Shown here: one piece after another, positions 18,427 through 26,766 of the stretch
Position numbering within the stretch: the stretch's first letter is position 1
How the letters are laid out: every line of letters begins with the position of its first letter
Assembly (NCBI GenBank): GCA_902529805.1
Contig: CABZXU010000004.1
Coordinates: forward strand, 1-64,000
DNA: 64,000 nt
Reading direction: 5' to 3'
Source of the DNA: an uncultured Marinoscillum sp.
Lineage (GTDB): Bacteria > Bacteroidota > Bacteroidia > Cytophagales > MED-G16
Position numbers and translations under genes: made by a program
The notes under the pieces: model-generated
Seen by the model: only the letters and a program-made list of their open reading frames with translations
What the model was told of the DNA's origin: nothing
Databases searched by the model: none

Positions 18427-19304
18427 AAAACAGTGTAATTTATCCTTGGTTTTTATTAATCTTATTAAGTATCATTTGGGGAAGCTCACCTATTTTAATA
18501 AAAAAATCCCTGTCAACCTTAACACCTTTTGAAATAGGAGCGCTAAGGATTTCAAGTGCAGCTATCTTTTTGAGTCCATTTTTTTTTAAGGTTTTAAACC
18601 AGATTAATAAGAGTAATTTTTTTTTATTGCTTTTATCTGGCGTTATTGGAAATTTAATTCCTTACTTTTTATATCCTTTGGCTCAAACAGAAATTGACAG
18701 TAGTACATCGGGTGTTCTCACTTCTTTAACACCTTTTTTTGCGCTGTTAATTGGTGGTGTTTTTTATAAACAAAAGATATATAAAAATAATATAACAGGT
18801 CTTATTATTGGTTTTATTGGTACCTTTTGTTTAATTTTTTTTAGTACAGAAAATAATTCCATTAATGCAAATCTTTATGGTTTATTAGTTGTGCTTGCAA
18901 CTTTATTTTATGGTATTAATTTAAATCTATTGAAGTATCACTTAGTAAAGTTAGACCCATTAACTATTACTAGCACTTCATTATTTTTTATTTCTCCAAT
19001 AACAATTTGGCTTTTAATTTCAGAAACGACCTTTCTCTCTAACTTAGATAAATTATCAGATAATATAAATGAAATTTTTTATGTTCTCATTTTGGGTATA
19101 ATAGGAACAGCAATAGCTACAATTATTTTTTATAGATTAGTTCAAATTAGAGATACGATTTTTGCTAGTTCAGTAACTTATTTAATGCCAATTGTTGCAA
19201 TATTTCTAGGTTTGATTGACGGTGAAATAATTAATTTAACCCAGTTTTTTGGAATGTTTTTAATTTTAATAGGTGTGTACTGGGCTAACAAAAAATCTAA
19301 ATAG
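18423..19304 (+). CDS. EamA/DMT-family permease
   Basis: A 293-residue protein with ten hydrophobic segments in two repeated EamA halves. SIIWGSSPILIKKSL near the N-terminus and the corresponding GIIGTAIATIIFYRLVQ plus SSVTYLMPIVAIFLGLIDGE in the second half are classical drug/metabolite transporter features. Likely an inner-membrane exporter or importer of a small metabolite; the substrate is unknown. It overlaps dusB by four bases (ATGA) and converges on the TIM-barrel gene with an 8-base overlap. Confidence 0.9.
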   Translation: MKNSVIYPWFLLILLSIIWGSSPILIKKSLSTLTPFEIGALRISSAAIFLSPFFFKVLNQINKSNFFLLLLSGVIGNLIPYFLYPLAQTEIDSSTSGVLTSLTPFFALLIGGVFYKQKIYKNNITGLIIGFIGTFCLIFFSTENNSINANLYGLLVVLATLFYGINLNLLKYHLVKLDPLTITSTSLFFISPITIWLLISETTFLSNLDKLSDNINEIFYVLILGIIGTAIATIIFYRLVQIRDTIFASSVTYLMPIVAIFLGLIDGEIINLTQFFGMFLILIGVYWANKKSK

Positions 19305-20229
19305 ATTTTCCAACTTTCTCTAATAATTCTTTTGTTTTTCTGATGCCTTCACGTTCACTTAATCTGGTTCCTTCATATTCTATTGAAATGTATTTGTTAT
19401 AGCCTGAGTTTTTCACTATTTCCAACATTTTATAAAAATCTGTTTCCATACAATTACCTTCATTATCAAAGTCATACGACTTAGCGCTAACGCTTTTTGC
19501 ATATGGCATCATCTCTTTCACGCCTAAGTACTTATCATATTTATTTGAACACTCTTCTTGTGTAGAGCCCCATGACCCAGAAATACAGAAATTTCCAAAA
19601 TCAGGTAAAGTTCCAACATTGCTTCTTGATGTTGATTGAATAACATTCATAAGCCACTTTCCATCAGATGAATAGCCTCCATGGTTTTCAACTATTACAT
19701 TTATATCATAGTCTAATGCAAAGTCAGCCAAAGATCCCAATCCTTCAATTGCAGCATTAGAAACAGATTCCCTAGAGCCTTCACCTTGGGCATTAACCCT
19801 AATGCTGTCACATCCAAGAAATTTTGCTGCTTCAACCCATTTTTTATGATTATCAACTGCAATATTCCTTTTTAACTTATCTGTATTTCCCAAATCTCCT
19901 TCATCATCTATCATAATTAAATGATTAGTTACTCCTAGATCTTGAGTTCTTGAGAGCAATTCATTTAAATATTTGTTGTTTGTTGCTTTATCCATAAAGA
20001 ACTGATTAACATATTCAATTATATTAATTCCATAATCATTTTTCGCAATTGAAGGAAAATCCATATTTGTTATATCACCCTTTTTTAGAGCTTTATTTAG
20101 TGACCATTCAGCTAACCCAATTTCAAAAAACATTGAGTTTTCTTTTGATTTACAGCCCAAAGGAATAAGAGGAGATAGCGTTAAGGATGTTGATAGAGAT
20201 AAATCTTTGATGAATTTTCTTCTTTTCAT
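19297..20229 (-). CDS. exported sugar phosphate isomerase/epimerase-like TIM-barrel protein
   Basis: A 310-residue protein. The N-terminus MKRRKFIKDLSLSTSLTLSPLIPLGCK combines a twin-arginine-like start (RRKF) with a lipobox (PLGC), so it is probably an exported lipoprotein. The rest is an AP-endonuclease-2-like TIM barrel with CDSIRVNAQGEG, VIVENHGGYSSD, LPDFGNFCI, KSVSAKSYDFD and ISIEYEGTRLSE, whose Glu, Asp and His residues would bind a divalent metal. Such proteins are common in Bacteroidota and Planctomycetota beside sugar-oxidation genes. DUF1684 and ThuA proteins follow here, which supports carbohydrate catabolism as a guess. Confidence 0.88.
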   Translation of the reverse strand: MKRRKFIKDLSLSTSLTLSPLIPLGCKSKENSMFFEIGLAEWSLNKALKKGDITNMDFPSIAKNDYGINIIEYVNQFFMDKATNNKYLNELLSRTQDLGVTNHLIMIDDEGDLGNTDKLKRNIAVDNHKKWVEAAKFLGCDSIRVNAQGEGSRESVSNAAIEGLGSLADFALDYDINVIVENHGGYSSDGKWLMNVIQSTSRSNVGTLPDFGNFCISGSWGSTQEECSNKYDKYLGVKEMMPYAKSVSAKSYDFDNEGNCMETDFYKMLEIVKNSGYNKYISIEYEGTRLSEREGIRKTKELLEKVGKSI

Positions 20230-20269
20230 TTTTTTTGATAAAAATATTTGTAATTTAATTTATTAAAAT

Positions 20270-21151
20270 TTATTCATAAATACTACTATATAATTTACCA
20301 TTATACATTTTCTCACCAGCATTTATAGGAATGTCTAAAGTATTAAAAGCCGATGGTAAGGGGCAGGTTGTGAAAGAAGAAAAAACACACGGAGGGTTAT
20401 AGGCCTTATTAAAATTTATTAAAACATTTCCATTATTATCTGGCGGGTTTACATAAAGAAATCTCCCTCCGCCGTATGTTTCTTTTCCATTAGTTTCATC
20501 AGCAAAAACAATAAAAAAATTTCCTGAAGGGGCAATAGTAGGTTCAAGTGAAAATTCTTTATTTTTAATTTTAAAGTTTATTATGCCCGGAATTTGTTCA
20601 GGAAATGTTGCACCAATAATATTATTAGTTCTTTGAAATTTAATTAAATCATATTTAATAAACTTTCCATTAAAAACTAAGTTCTTATTAGGCTGAAAAA
20701 AATCTATTTTTAATTTTTCATCCAACATAGGATGATTTAAATCCCTAAGCCTGATTGATATTACCCCTGGGTCGCTGTGAATGTACCAACGAAAAGTCTT
20801 CCATGAAAAATAAACATTTTTATCTTTAATGTGATAAGAAGTTTTTTTAATCGAAATAGAATCTTTATAATTAACTTCTATCAAATATTCAAATGAAACG
20901 ACTGAATCAATAACATTTATAACGCCAAGTTTTTCAGGAAAGTCTGAAGGGAATATAAAATCATTTAACTCAGATGACCCCATAGTATAGCTTCCTGATT
21001 CTAACAAAAACAATCCAGCTAAGTTTAAATAGCCGTCTTCAGCAAATAATGCATTATAACGTTTGCTTTTCCATTCATCTAATTCTTCTTTAAAACTAGA
21101 ATCTGAGCAAGAAATAATCAAAAGAAAAAATAGTAGAATTTTAATTTTCAT
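20270..21151 (-). CDS. DUF1684-family lipoprotein
   Basis: A 293-residue protein. The start at 21151 is chosen because it gives a good lipoprotein signal (MKIKILLFFLLIISCSD); a longer frame runs upstream into the divergent gene. WKSKRYNALFAEDGYLNLAGLFLLESG and the C-terminal GKETYGGGRFLY, FNKAYNPPC and TTCPLPSAFNTL are the DUF1684 signatures. The biochemical function of the family is not established. It is divergent from the ThuA-domain gene with only 28 bases between the two start codons, so any promoters must overlap. Confidence 0.87.
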   Translation of the reverse strand: MKIKILLFFLLIISCSDSSFKEELDEWKSKRYNALFAEDGYLNLAGLFLLESGSYTMGSSELNDFIFPSDFPEKLGVINVIDSVVSFEYLIEVNYKDSISIKKTSYHIKDKNVYFSWKTFRWYIHSDPGVISIRLRDLNHPMLDEKLKIDFFQPNKNLVFNGKFIKYDLIKFQRTNNIIGATFPEQIPGIINFKIKNKEFSLEPTIAPSGNFFIVFADETNGKETYGGGRFLYVNPPDNNGNVLINFNKAYNPPCVFSSFTTCPLPSAFNTLDIPINAGEKMYNGKLYSSIYE

Positions 21152-21179
21152 TATATTTATAAATATAAGAATATTTAAA

Positions 21180-21929
21180 ATGAGGTTATTAATAATTTTC
21201 TTTCTATTAACTAATGTAAATAGTTCTATAAAGGAAAATATTGAAAAATTATACCATTCCAAAAACAATAAATTTTCTGTATTAATTTTTACTAAAACTA
21301 ATGGGTTTGTTCATGGAGAGGCAATCAAAGAGGGTATCAAATTAATAACCAATATTGGAAAACAAAACCATTTTAATGTTGATCACACCAATGTCTCATC
21401 TTTTTTTATAGAAGAAAATTTAAAAAACTATCAATCTATAATATTTTTAAATACGACGCTTGACGTACTAAATAATGATGAAGAAGTTTTTTTTAAAAAC
21501 TTCATTCAAACTGGTGGTGGTTTTGTTGGTGTTCATTCTGCAACAGATACAGAATATGAATGGGAATGGTATGGAAAATTAGTTGGTGCGTATTTTAAAA
21601 ATCACCCAAAAATCCAAAAGGCTAAAATATCAACAATTAATAAAAATCATATCTCCACTTCTCACCTCAATGAAACATGGGAAATTGAAGAAGAATGGTA
21701 TAATTATAAAAATATAAACCCTGAAATAACAGTACTTTTAAACCTAGATGAATCATCATATAAAGGTGGTGAAAATGGAAAAAACCATCCAATCACTTGG
21801 TTTCATGAATTTGAAGGAGGAAAATCTTTTTATACTGGATTAGGACATAAACCAGAAACATATAATGATGAGAGATTTATAAAGTTACTAACAGGTGGAA
21901 TTCTATACACATTAGGAACTAAGAATTAA
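21180..21929 (+). CDS. ThuA-domain protein, exported
   Basis: A 249-residue product. The ATG at 21180 gives MRLLIIFFLLTNVNSS, a short signal peptide, and was preferred over an upstream start that lies inside the DUF1684 gene. The body is a ThuA/trehalose-utilisation type class-I-amidotransferase-like fold: FTKTNGFVHGEAIKEGI, GGGFVGVHSATDTEYEWEWYGKLVGAYFKNHP (seen as GGGFVGVHSATDTEYEW) and GKSFYTGLGHKPETY. The cysteine nucleophile of true amidotransferases is not present. ThuA proteins are associated with carbohydrate metabolism and often cap larger glycoside-related proteins; the function here is undetermined. It overlaps the convergent thioesterase gene by 11 bases. Confidence 0.9.
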   Translation: MRLLIIFFLLTNVNSSIKENIEKLYHSKNNKFSVLIFTKTNGFVHGEAIKEGIKLITNIGKQNHFNVDHTNVSSFFIEENLKNYQSIIFLNTTLDVLNNDEEVFFKNFIQTGGGFVGVHSATDTEYEWEWYGKLVGAYFKNHPKIQKAKISTINKNHISTSHLNETWEIEEEWYNYKNINPEITVLLNLDESSYKGGENGKNHPITWFHEFEGGKSFYTGLGHKPETYNDERFIKLLTGGILYTLGTKN

Positions 21930-22404
21930 AGATATCATTTCTAAAAATACTACTATCAAAAACTCTAAAAGCCCACACCTCTGCAGTAGCAGTTACTTTG
22001 CCTTCATATTTTAAATCACATTTTAAAAATACTTTTTTTTTAGAGTAAGATTCTATTTTAGCAATTAGTTTTATTTTCTTGTTTGGTGTGGGTTTAATAT
22101 ATTTCACTTTTAATTTTCCTGTTGCATATTTATAATAAGGTTTAGAATCTAAGTTTCTTCCTTCAATTTTATATGCATAAGCCATGGCAGTTCCCATACA
22201 ATGACAGTCAATTAAGGTAGCGATTATACCCCCATTCATGATCTTAGGCCAACCTTGATGGATTTCTGATGGCGTCCAATCTGATTCTGATTGTTTTCCA
22301 TTCCAATAGCTTTTGATATGGAGGCCTCCTTTTATGTCTTTGCCACAACCATAGCAAATGTTTCCAGGCATATAATCTTGAAAATAATTTTTTCCTTTTA
22401 TCAT
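21919..22404 (-). CDS. PaaI-type hotdog thioesterase
   Basis: A 161-residue hotdog-fold protein. NGGIIATLIDCHCMGTAMAYA corresponds to the catalytic helix of PaaI-family acyl-CoA thioesterases, preceded by a CYGCGKDIKGGLHI segment typical of this subfamily, and followed by LKVKYIKPTP. It would hydrolyse a CoA thioester in the cytoplasm; the acyl group is unknown. Its start lies 34 bases from the divergent MBL-fold gene. It overlaps the ThuA gene tail-to-tail. Confidence 0.85.
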   Translation of the reverse strand: MIKGKNYFQDYMPGNICYGCGKDIKGGLHIKSYWNGKQSESDWTPSEIHQGWPKIMNGGIIATLIDCHCMGTAMAYAYKIEGRNLDSKPYYKYATGKLKVKYIKPTPNKKIKLIAKIESYSKKKVFLKCDLKYEGKVTATAEVWAFRVFDSSIFRNDIFNS

Positions 22405-22438
22405 CTATGTATATTTATATAAATTTAATTTATAAAAA

Positions 22439-23326
22439 ATGATTAAAATTATTGACATCAATTTTTTAGGTACAAGCTCAGCTATTGCTTGCTTTCTAAT
22501 CGAGTCCGATCAAGAATTAATATTAATTGAAACAGGACCTTCAACTGTTTATAATAATTTGAAAAAGGGTATTGAAGATATTGGATATGATATAAAAAAA
22601 ATAAAACATGTTTTTGTTACCCATATTCATCTTGATCATTCTGGAGGAGCTTGGAGATTTGCTGAAAACGGCGCAAAAATATATGTGCACCCAAATGGTA
22701 TGCAACATTTAATTGACCCATCAAAATTAATTCATTCTGCCTCAAAAATCTATAAAGACAAAATGAACATGTTATGGGGGGAAATTAAAAATATTAAAAA
22801 AGAAAATGTACAATCCGTAGAACATAGAGAAAAAATAAAAGTAGGAAACATAATTGTTGAGTCCTTACATACACCAGGACACGCAAACCACCATATTGCA
22901 TGGAAAGTTGACCAAAACATTTTTACAGGAGATGTGGCAGGAGCAAAAATTAAATCAGGACCGGTATTGCCAGCATGTCCTCCGCCTGAAGTAGATATTG
23001 AAAAGTGGATTCAAAGTTTGGAGCTAATCAAAAAAGAAAATCCAAAAGTTTTATATCTGACTCATTTTGGAAAAAGCACTAATGTTGTTAGTCATATTGA
23101 TGAAATGAAAAAAAGACTCAAAAGTTGGTGTTTATGGATTAAAAAAAACAGTTCAAATAATAATATCGAAGAATTAACTGAAAAATTTAATGAATATGTA
23201 AGTGCGTTTTTAAAAGATGAAGCAAAAATAAGTAACAAACTAATTGAACAGTATTATACCGCAAACCCTCCATATATGAGTGTTTCTGGGTTGCTGAGAT
23301 ATTGGGATAAAAAAAATAAAAATTAA
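22439..23326 (+). CDS. metallo-beta-lactamase-fold hydrolase
   Basis: A 295-residue protein. THIHLDHSGGAW is the HxHxDH zinc motif, with a further histidine in LHTPGHANHHIAW, the bridging aspartate in FTGDVAGA and a late histidine in LTHFGKS. The C-terminal 80 residues are an extra helical extension. This form occurs in glyoxalase-II-like and other cytoplasmic hydrolases; the substrate is unknown. It is followed 40 bases later by the cupin and the decarboxylase on the same strand. Confidence 0.88.
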   Translation: MIKIIDINFLGTSSAIACFLIESDQELILIETGPSTVYNNLKKGIEDIGYDIKKIKHVFVTHIHLDHSGGAWRFAENGAKIYVHPNGMQHLIDPSKLIHSASKIYKDKMNMLWGEIKNIKKENVQSVEHREKIKVGNIIVESLHTPGHANHHIAWKVDQNIFTGDVAGAKIKSGPVLPACPPPEVDIEKWIQSLELIKKENPKVLYLTHFGKSTNVVSHIDEMKKRLKSWCLWIKKNSSNNNIEELTEKFNEYVSAFLKDEAKISNKLIEQYYTANPPYMSVSGLLRYWDKKNKN

Positions 23327-23366
23327 ACCCTAGGTTTGAATAAAAAGATATAATTAAATTAATAAC

Positions 23367-23687
23367 ATGTTAAAAAAGTTAAAAGAAATCAAGTCTAAGG
23401 AAATAATAGCAGGGTACTTTGGTAAATTTTTTCATGGTAAAAATATGACCATAGCTTTTTGGAATGTAAAAAAAAACTCTAAAATACCTAAGCATAATCA
23501 TCTTCATGAACAATGTTTGTATGTAAAGAAGGGCTCTTTCAAATTGAAAATGGATGGAAAAATAATAAAGGTTAGTAAAGATGAATTGATCTTTATTCCT
23601 TCTAATAAACCCCACTCCGGTGTTGCAATTACTGACTGTGAGCTTATTGATGTTTTTTCCCCTAATAGAACTGAATATTCTAATTAA
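23367..23687 (+). CDS. small cupin-domain protein
   Basis: A 106-residue single cupin barrel. HNHLHEQCLYVKKGSFKLKMDG supplies the first cupin motif (two His, one Glu; read as HNHLHEQ) and FIPSNKPHSGVAI the second His of motif 2, so a metal site seems intact. Small cupins act as isomerases, dioxygenases or sensors; no specific role can be given. It ends five bases before the start of the decarboxylase gene, which strongly suggests one operon. Confidence 0.85.
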   Translation: MLKKLKEIKSKEIIAGYFGKFFHGKNMTIAFWNVKKNSKIPKHNHLHEQCLYVKKGSFKLKMDGKIIKVSKDELIFIPSNKPHSGVAITDCELIDVFSPNRTEYSN

Positions 23688-23692
23688 TAATT

Positions 23693-25122
23693 ATGGATTT
23701 TAGTAAAGAGAAATTTGAAAAGCTAGTAATTAAAAGTTTAAAATAATCGAAGGATGGTATCAATCTTCTCTAAGAAATAACAAAATTTATCATAATTATT
23801 CGCCAAAAGAAATTAATAAACTTTTTAAGTTAAGTGATAATAATTCCAAACAAAACCCTGAAAAAGTTTTAAGCTATTTAGAAAAAAATCTTCTTAAAAC
23901 TTCAAATTTTAACCCCAGCCCAAACTATTATGGCTACATAACTGGCGGAGGAAATCAAATCGGTATTATTTCAGAATTTCTTAAGAGCGCTTTAAACCAA
24001 AACAATTTAAAATGGCATAGCGCACCAGGAAATACCGAAATAGAAAAAATAGTAATTCAATGGATAGCAAATTTTATTGGTTATCCTAAAAATTGTGGAG
24101 GTGTTCTTGTTAGCGGGGGCTCTGTAGCTAATTTGTTGAATCTTACAGTCATGAGAAAGATAAAAGGAAACAAGAATATAAAAACTAAAGGTATATATAA
24201 ATCTAAAATAATGCGAGTTTATGTTTCTGATGAAGCACATTCAAGCATTGATAAAGGAATGGATATATTAGGTTTAGGTTTAGAAAATTTAGTTAAAATA
24301 CAAACCGACAAATGTTTTAAAATCAAAACAAAAGTTCTAGAAGAAAAAATTAAAAAAGATTTGAAAAATGGCTATTCTCCAATAGGAATAATTGGTATCG
24401 CAGGAACAACAAATACAGGCTCGGTAGATCCCTTAAATAAACTTGGTGAAATTGCTAAAAAATATAAACTATGGTACATGATAGATGCGGCTTATGGTGG
24501 TCCTGCAGCCAAAATTAACAAAAAGTTATTTTATGGAATAGAAAAGGCTGATTCTTTATTAATCAATCCTCATAAATGGTTTTTTGTTCCTTTCGAAGTT
24601 GCTTGTGTTATGGTTAAAAATAAAAAAAATTTAAAAAACACATTTAATCTAGTCCCAGAATATCTAACTGGAGGAGTAGAAAAAAATGAAAGGGAAGACC
24701 TAATGAATTATAGCATTCAACTGTCTAAAGACTTCAAAGCATTAAAGGTATGGATGACAATTAAAGTTTATGGCACATCTATTTTGAAAAACGCAATAAT
24801 TAACGATATACAAATGGCTAACTATGCATATGGCATTGTTATGCGATCAAAAGAATTTTATCCAATTCATAAACCAGAATTATCAATCTTTTGTTTTCAG
24901 TACATTCCAAGAAAAAAACATATAAATAAAAATTTGATTAATAAAAAAATAATCAGTTTGATAGAAAAAGACGGAAGAATATTTCTGGCAGGAACAATAA
25001 TTAATAAAGAAAATGTATTGAGAATTAACTGCACAAATCATAGGCGAAAGAAAAAAGATATTGATTTTTTGTTTTTGGTTTTAAAACAAATCGGGGAAAA
25101 AGCTGAAAGTCTACTTTCTTAA
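23693..25122 (+). pseudogene. PLP-dependent (aromatic-L-amino-acid-type) decarboxylase with a -1 frameshift
   Basis: The gene starts at ATG 23693, five bases after the cupin, and reads MDFSKEKFEKLVIKSLK then a TAA at 23744. The -1 frame continues from 23743 as IIEGWYQSSLRNN and stays open for 460 residues. The joined 476-residue product is a normal group II decarboxylase: TGGGNQIGI, SGGSVANLLNL, SDEAHSSIDKG, DAAYGGPA (PLP-ring aspartate), NPHKWFFVPF (PLP lysine) and LRINCTNHR at the end. Everything after the shift looks intact and under selection. Either a recent one-base loss in the A run, a sequence error, or programmed -1 frameshifting at TTTAAAA. Substrate unknown; it would release CO2 from an aromatic amino acid or from glutamate-like substrates. 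Confidence 0.85.
23737..23743 (+). promoter_or_regulatory. candidate -1 ribosomal slippery heptamer
   Basis: The bases TTTAAAA are phased as T TTA AAA in the starting frame of the decarboxylase gene, the canonical X XXY YYZ form, and are followed at once by the zero-frame TAA. A -1 slip here continues exactly into the long conserved frame. No strong stem-loop is evident just downstream by eye. It may equally be the scar of a one-base deletion. Confidence 0.4.
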
Positions 25123-25500
25123 AACTAGACTTATATCATCTAAAAGAGTTAATTGAATCTCATCTTTTGAAAGTGAATTAATTTTATATTCAAATTGATT
25201 TAATTGATTGTGACCAACAATTAATTTGTTATTCTCAAGAGTCCAGCTAGTATTATAACTTATAGTATCTGAACTAAATATACAATCTGAATTGCCAAAA
25301 CCTTCAAGATATACTTTGCCGTTTTCTTCAAAAGAAACGTGCCCTAACATTGTATTTGTTTTTGGTGATGGTATAGAATCAAGATTTTTTTTGGATATCG
25401 ACCAAACAGCTTTCCAGTTGCCATGAAAAATATTAGAATTAAACATATTTTTATTAGTAAGGGCAAAAATAAAAATAACCACAGAAAAAATAGTTTTCAT
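25111..25500 (-). CDS. small exported lipocalin-like protein of unknown function
   Basis: A 129-residue protein with signal peptide MKTIFSVVIFIFALTNKN. The rest alternates short beta strands beginning FHGNWKAVWSISKK, which recalls the start of lipocalin-like/DUF families of Bacteroidota (GxW motif), and ends with TLLDDISLVLRK. No catalytic motif is visible. It converges on the decarboxylase with a 12-base overlap and follows the M23 peptidase gene by 42 bases on the same strand. Family assignment is tentative. Confidence 0.65.
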   Translation of the reverse strand: MKTIFSVVIFIFALTNKNMFNSNIFHGNWKAVWSISKKNLDSIPSPKTNTMLGHVSFEENGKVYLEGFGNSDCIFSSDTISYNTSWTLENNKLIVGHNQLNQFEYKINSLSKDEIQLTLLDDISLVLRK

Positions 25501-25542
25501 TGATCCTTAAACGAAAAGTCTTAAAAAAAATTATATATATTT

Positions 25543-26766
25543 TTAAATTAAATTTATTTTCAACTTTTCTAGATACTTTATTCTGATATATTCAAAAGTA
25601 TCGTTATGAATCTTAGAAATGGGTTCTCCAGGAGGAAGATCATTTTGTTTATAAGGATCTACTTGAATACCGTTTTTCCAAAACCTAAAACAAACATGCG
25701 GTCCTGTAGCCAATCCTGTACTACCAACATATCCTATAGTTTGTCCCTGTACTACTCTTACTCCTTTTTTAATTTTCTTAGCAAATTTTGACATGTGAAG
25801 ATACTGCGTTGAATATTTATTGTTATGCTTAATTTTAACGTATATGCCATTTCCACGATTCCGTGTTGCTTCAGTAACAATTCCATCTGCAACAGATCTT
25901 ATAGGTGTTCCCCGTGGGGCAGCATAGTCAGTACCCAAATGTGATTTATATCTTTTAAGAACAGGGTGAAATCTTTTTTTTGAATAACGAGAGCTTATTC
26001 TTGAAAAATTTAATGGAGATCTTAGAAATGTTTTTCTTAAGTTATTTCCTTTTTCGTCAAAATAATCAATCCCCTTCCCTTGATCATACTTAAAAGCATA
26101 ATAGTCTTTATTATTATGATAGAAATAAGCTGCTTTTATTTCTTTAATTCCAATTACCTTATTATCAATTATCTCTTCTAAATAAACAACTTTGAACCTA
26201 TCTCCCTTATTTATTTTATAAAAATCTACTTGCCAGGCAAATACATCAACTAAAAGATATACTAAATCTAAAGGAAACTTATTTTTTTCAATAGTTTCAT
26301 AAAGACTAGATTCAATACTTCCATAAACAACTTTTTCTTTTAGGTGGATTGGTTTAATTCTTTTATCAACAAAAATGCTATCTTGTAAAGAATAAACTAT
26401 AGCAGAAAAAAGGTCTGGTTCATAGATAAAATAGGCTGGTTTTTTTTTATCAACATAAGATAAAAGTTTATATTCTTTTCCTTTTTTTAAAGTCTTAAGG
26501 TTAAAAATTTTTTTTGATTTATTTATTGCATCAAAAATAATTTTATTATCAATTCCTGATTTAAAAAGAATGTCAGAAAAAGATTCTCCCCATTTAATTT
26601 TTTTTGTTTCAACAAACATTGAGTCAATATTAATTCCATAAAGGCTTTTTGAAAGAGGGTTATTCTTTAAGCTTATATTCTGTAGTTTTTTATCTTGAAT
26701 ACTAAAGTTATTTGTGACTGAATTACAACCTAAAAAGAACATAAATAATATAAATTTAATTTTCAT
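25543..26766 (-). CDS. M23-family peptidoglycan endopeptidase, lipoprotein
   Basis: A 407-residue protein. Signal peptide with lipobox (MKIKFILFMFFLGCN), an OapA/LysM-like N-terminal region, and the LytM domain at about 265-375. Zinc ligands H276 and D280 (SHLGTD) and H324 (QYLHMS) are present. The final HxH motif reads GPHVCF, so the third zinc ligand is cysteine 359 in place of histidine. The form GPHVC(F/Y)RFWKNG recurs, as far as I recall, in Bacteroidota homologues, so it is probably not a lesion. It likely cleaves cross-links in the periplasmic wall. It overlaps the DsbD-like gene by 11 bases. Confidence 0.9.
   Translation of the reverse strand: MKIKFILFMFFLGCNSVTNNFSIQDKKLQNISLKNNPLSKSLYGINIDSMFVETKKIKWGESFSDILFKSGIDNKIIFDAINKSKKIFNLKTLKKGKEYKLLSYVDKKKPAYFIYEPDLFSAIVYSLQDSIFVDKRIKPIHLKEKVVYGSIESSLYETIEKNKFPLDLVYLLVDVFAWQVDFYKINKGDRFKVVYLEEIIDNKVIGIKEIKAAYFYHNNKDYYAFKYDQGKGIDYFDEKGNNLRKTFLRSPLNFSRISSRYSKKRFHPVLKRYKSHLGTDYAAPRGTPIRSVADGIVTEATRNRGNGIYVKIKHNNKYSTQYLHMSKFAKKIKKGVRVVQGQTIGYVGSTGLATGPHVCFRFWKNGIQVDPYKQNDLPPGEPISKIHNDTFEYIRIKYLEKLKINLI

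Noticed and set aside
24133-25122. The decarboxylase as a 329-residue protein starting at TTG 24133
   Set aside because: The same frame is open and clearly homologous for more than 120 residues upstream (for instance GGGNQIGI and WHSAPGNTE), so that start would remove part of the active site. The real start is in another frame at 23693.
20270-25122. A dedicated biosynthetic gene cluster of ThuA, DUF1684, thioesterase, MBL, cupin and decarboxylase genes
   Set aside because: The genes lie on alternating strands in at least three transcription units and share no obvious pathway; only MBL, cupin and decarboxylase may form one operon.
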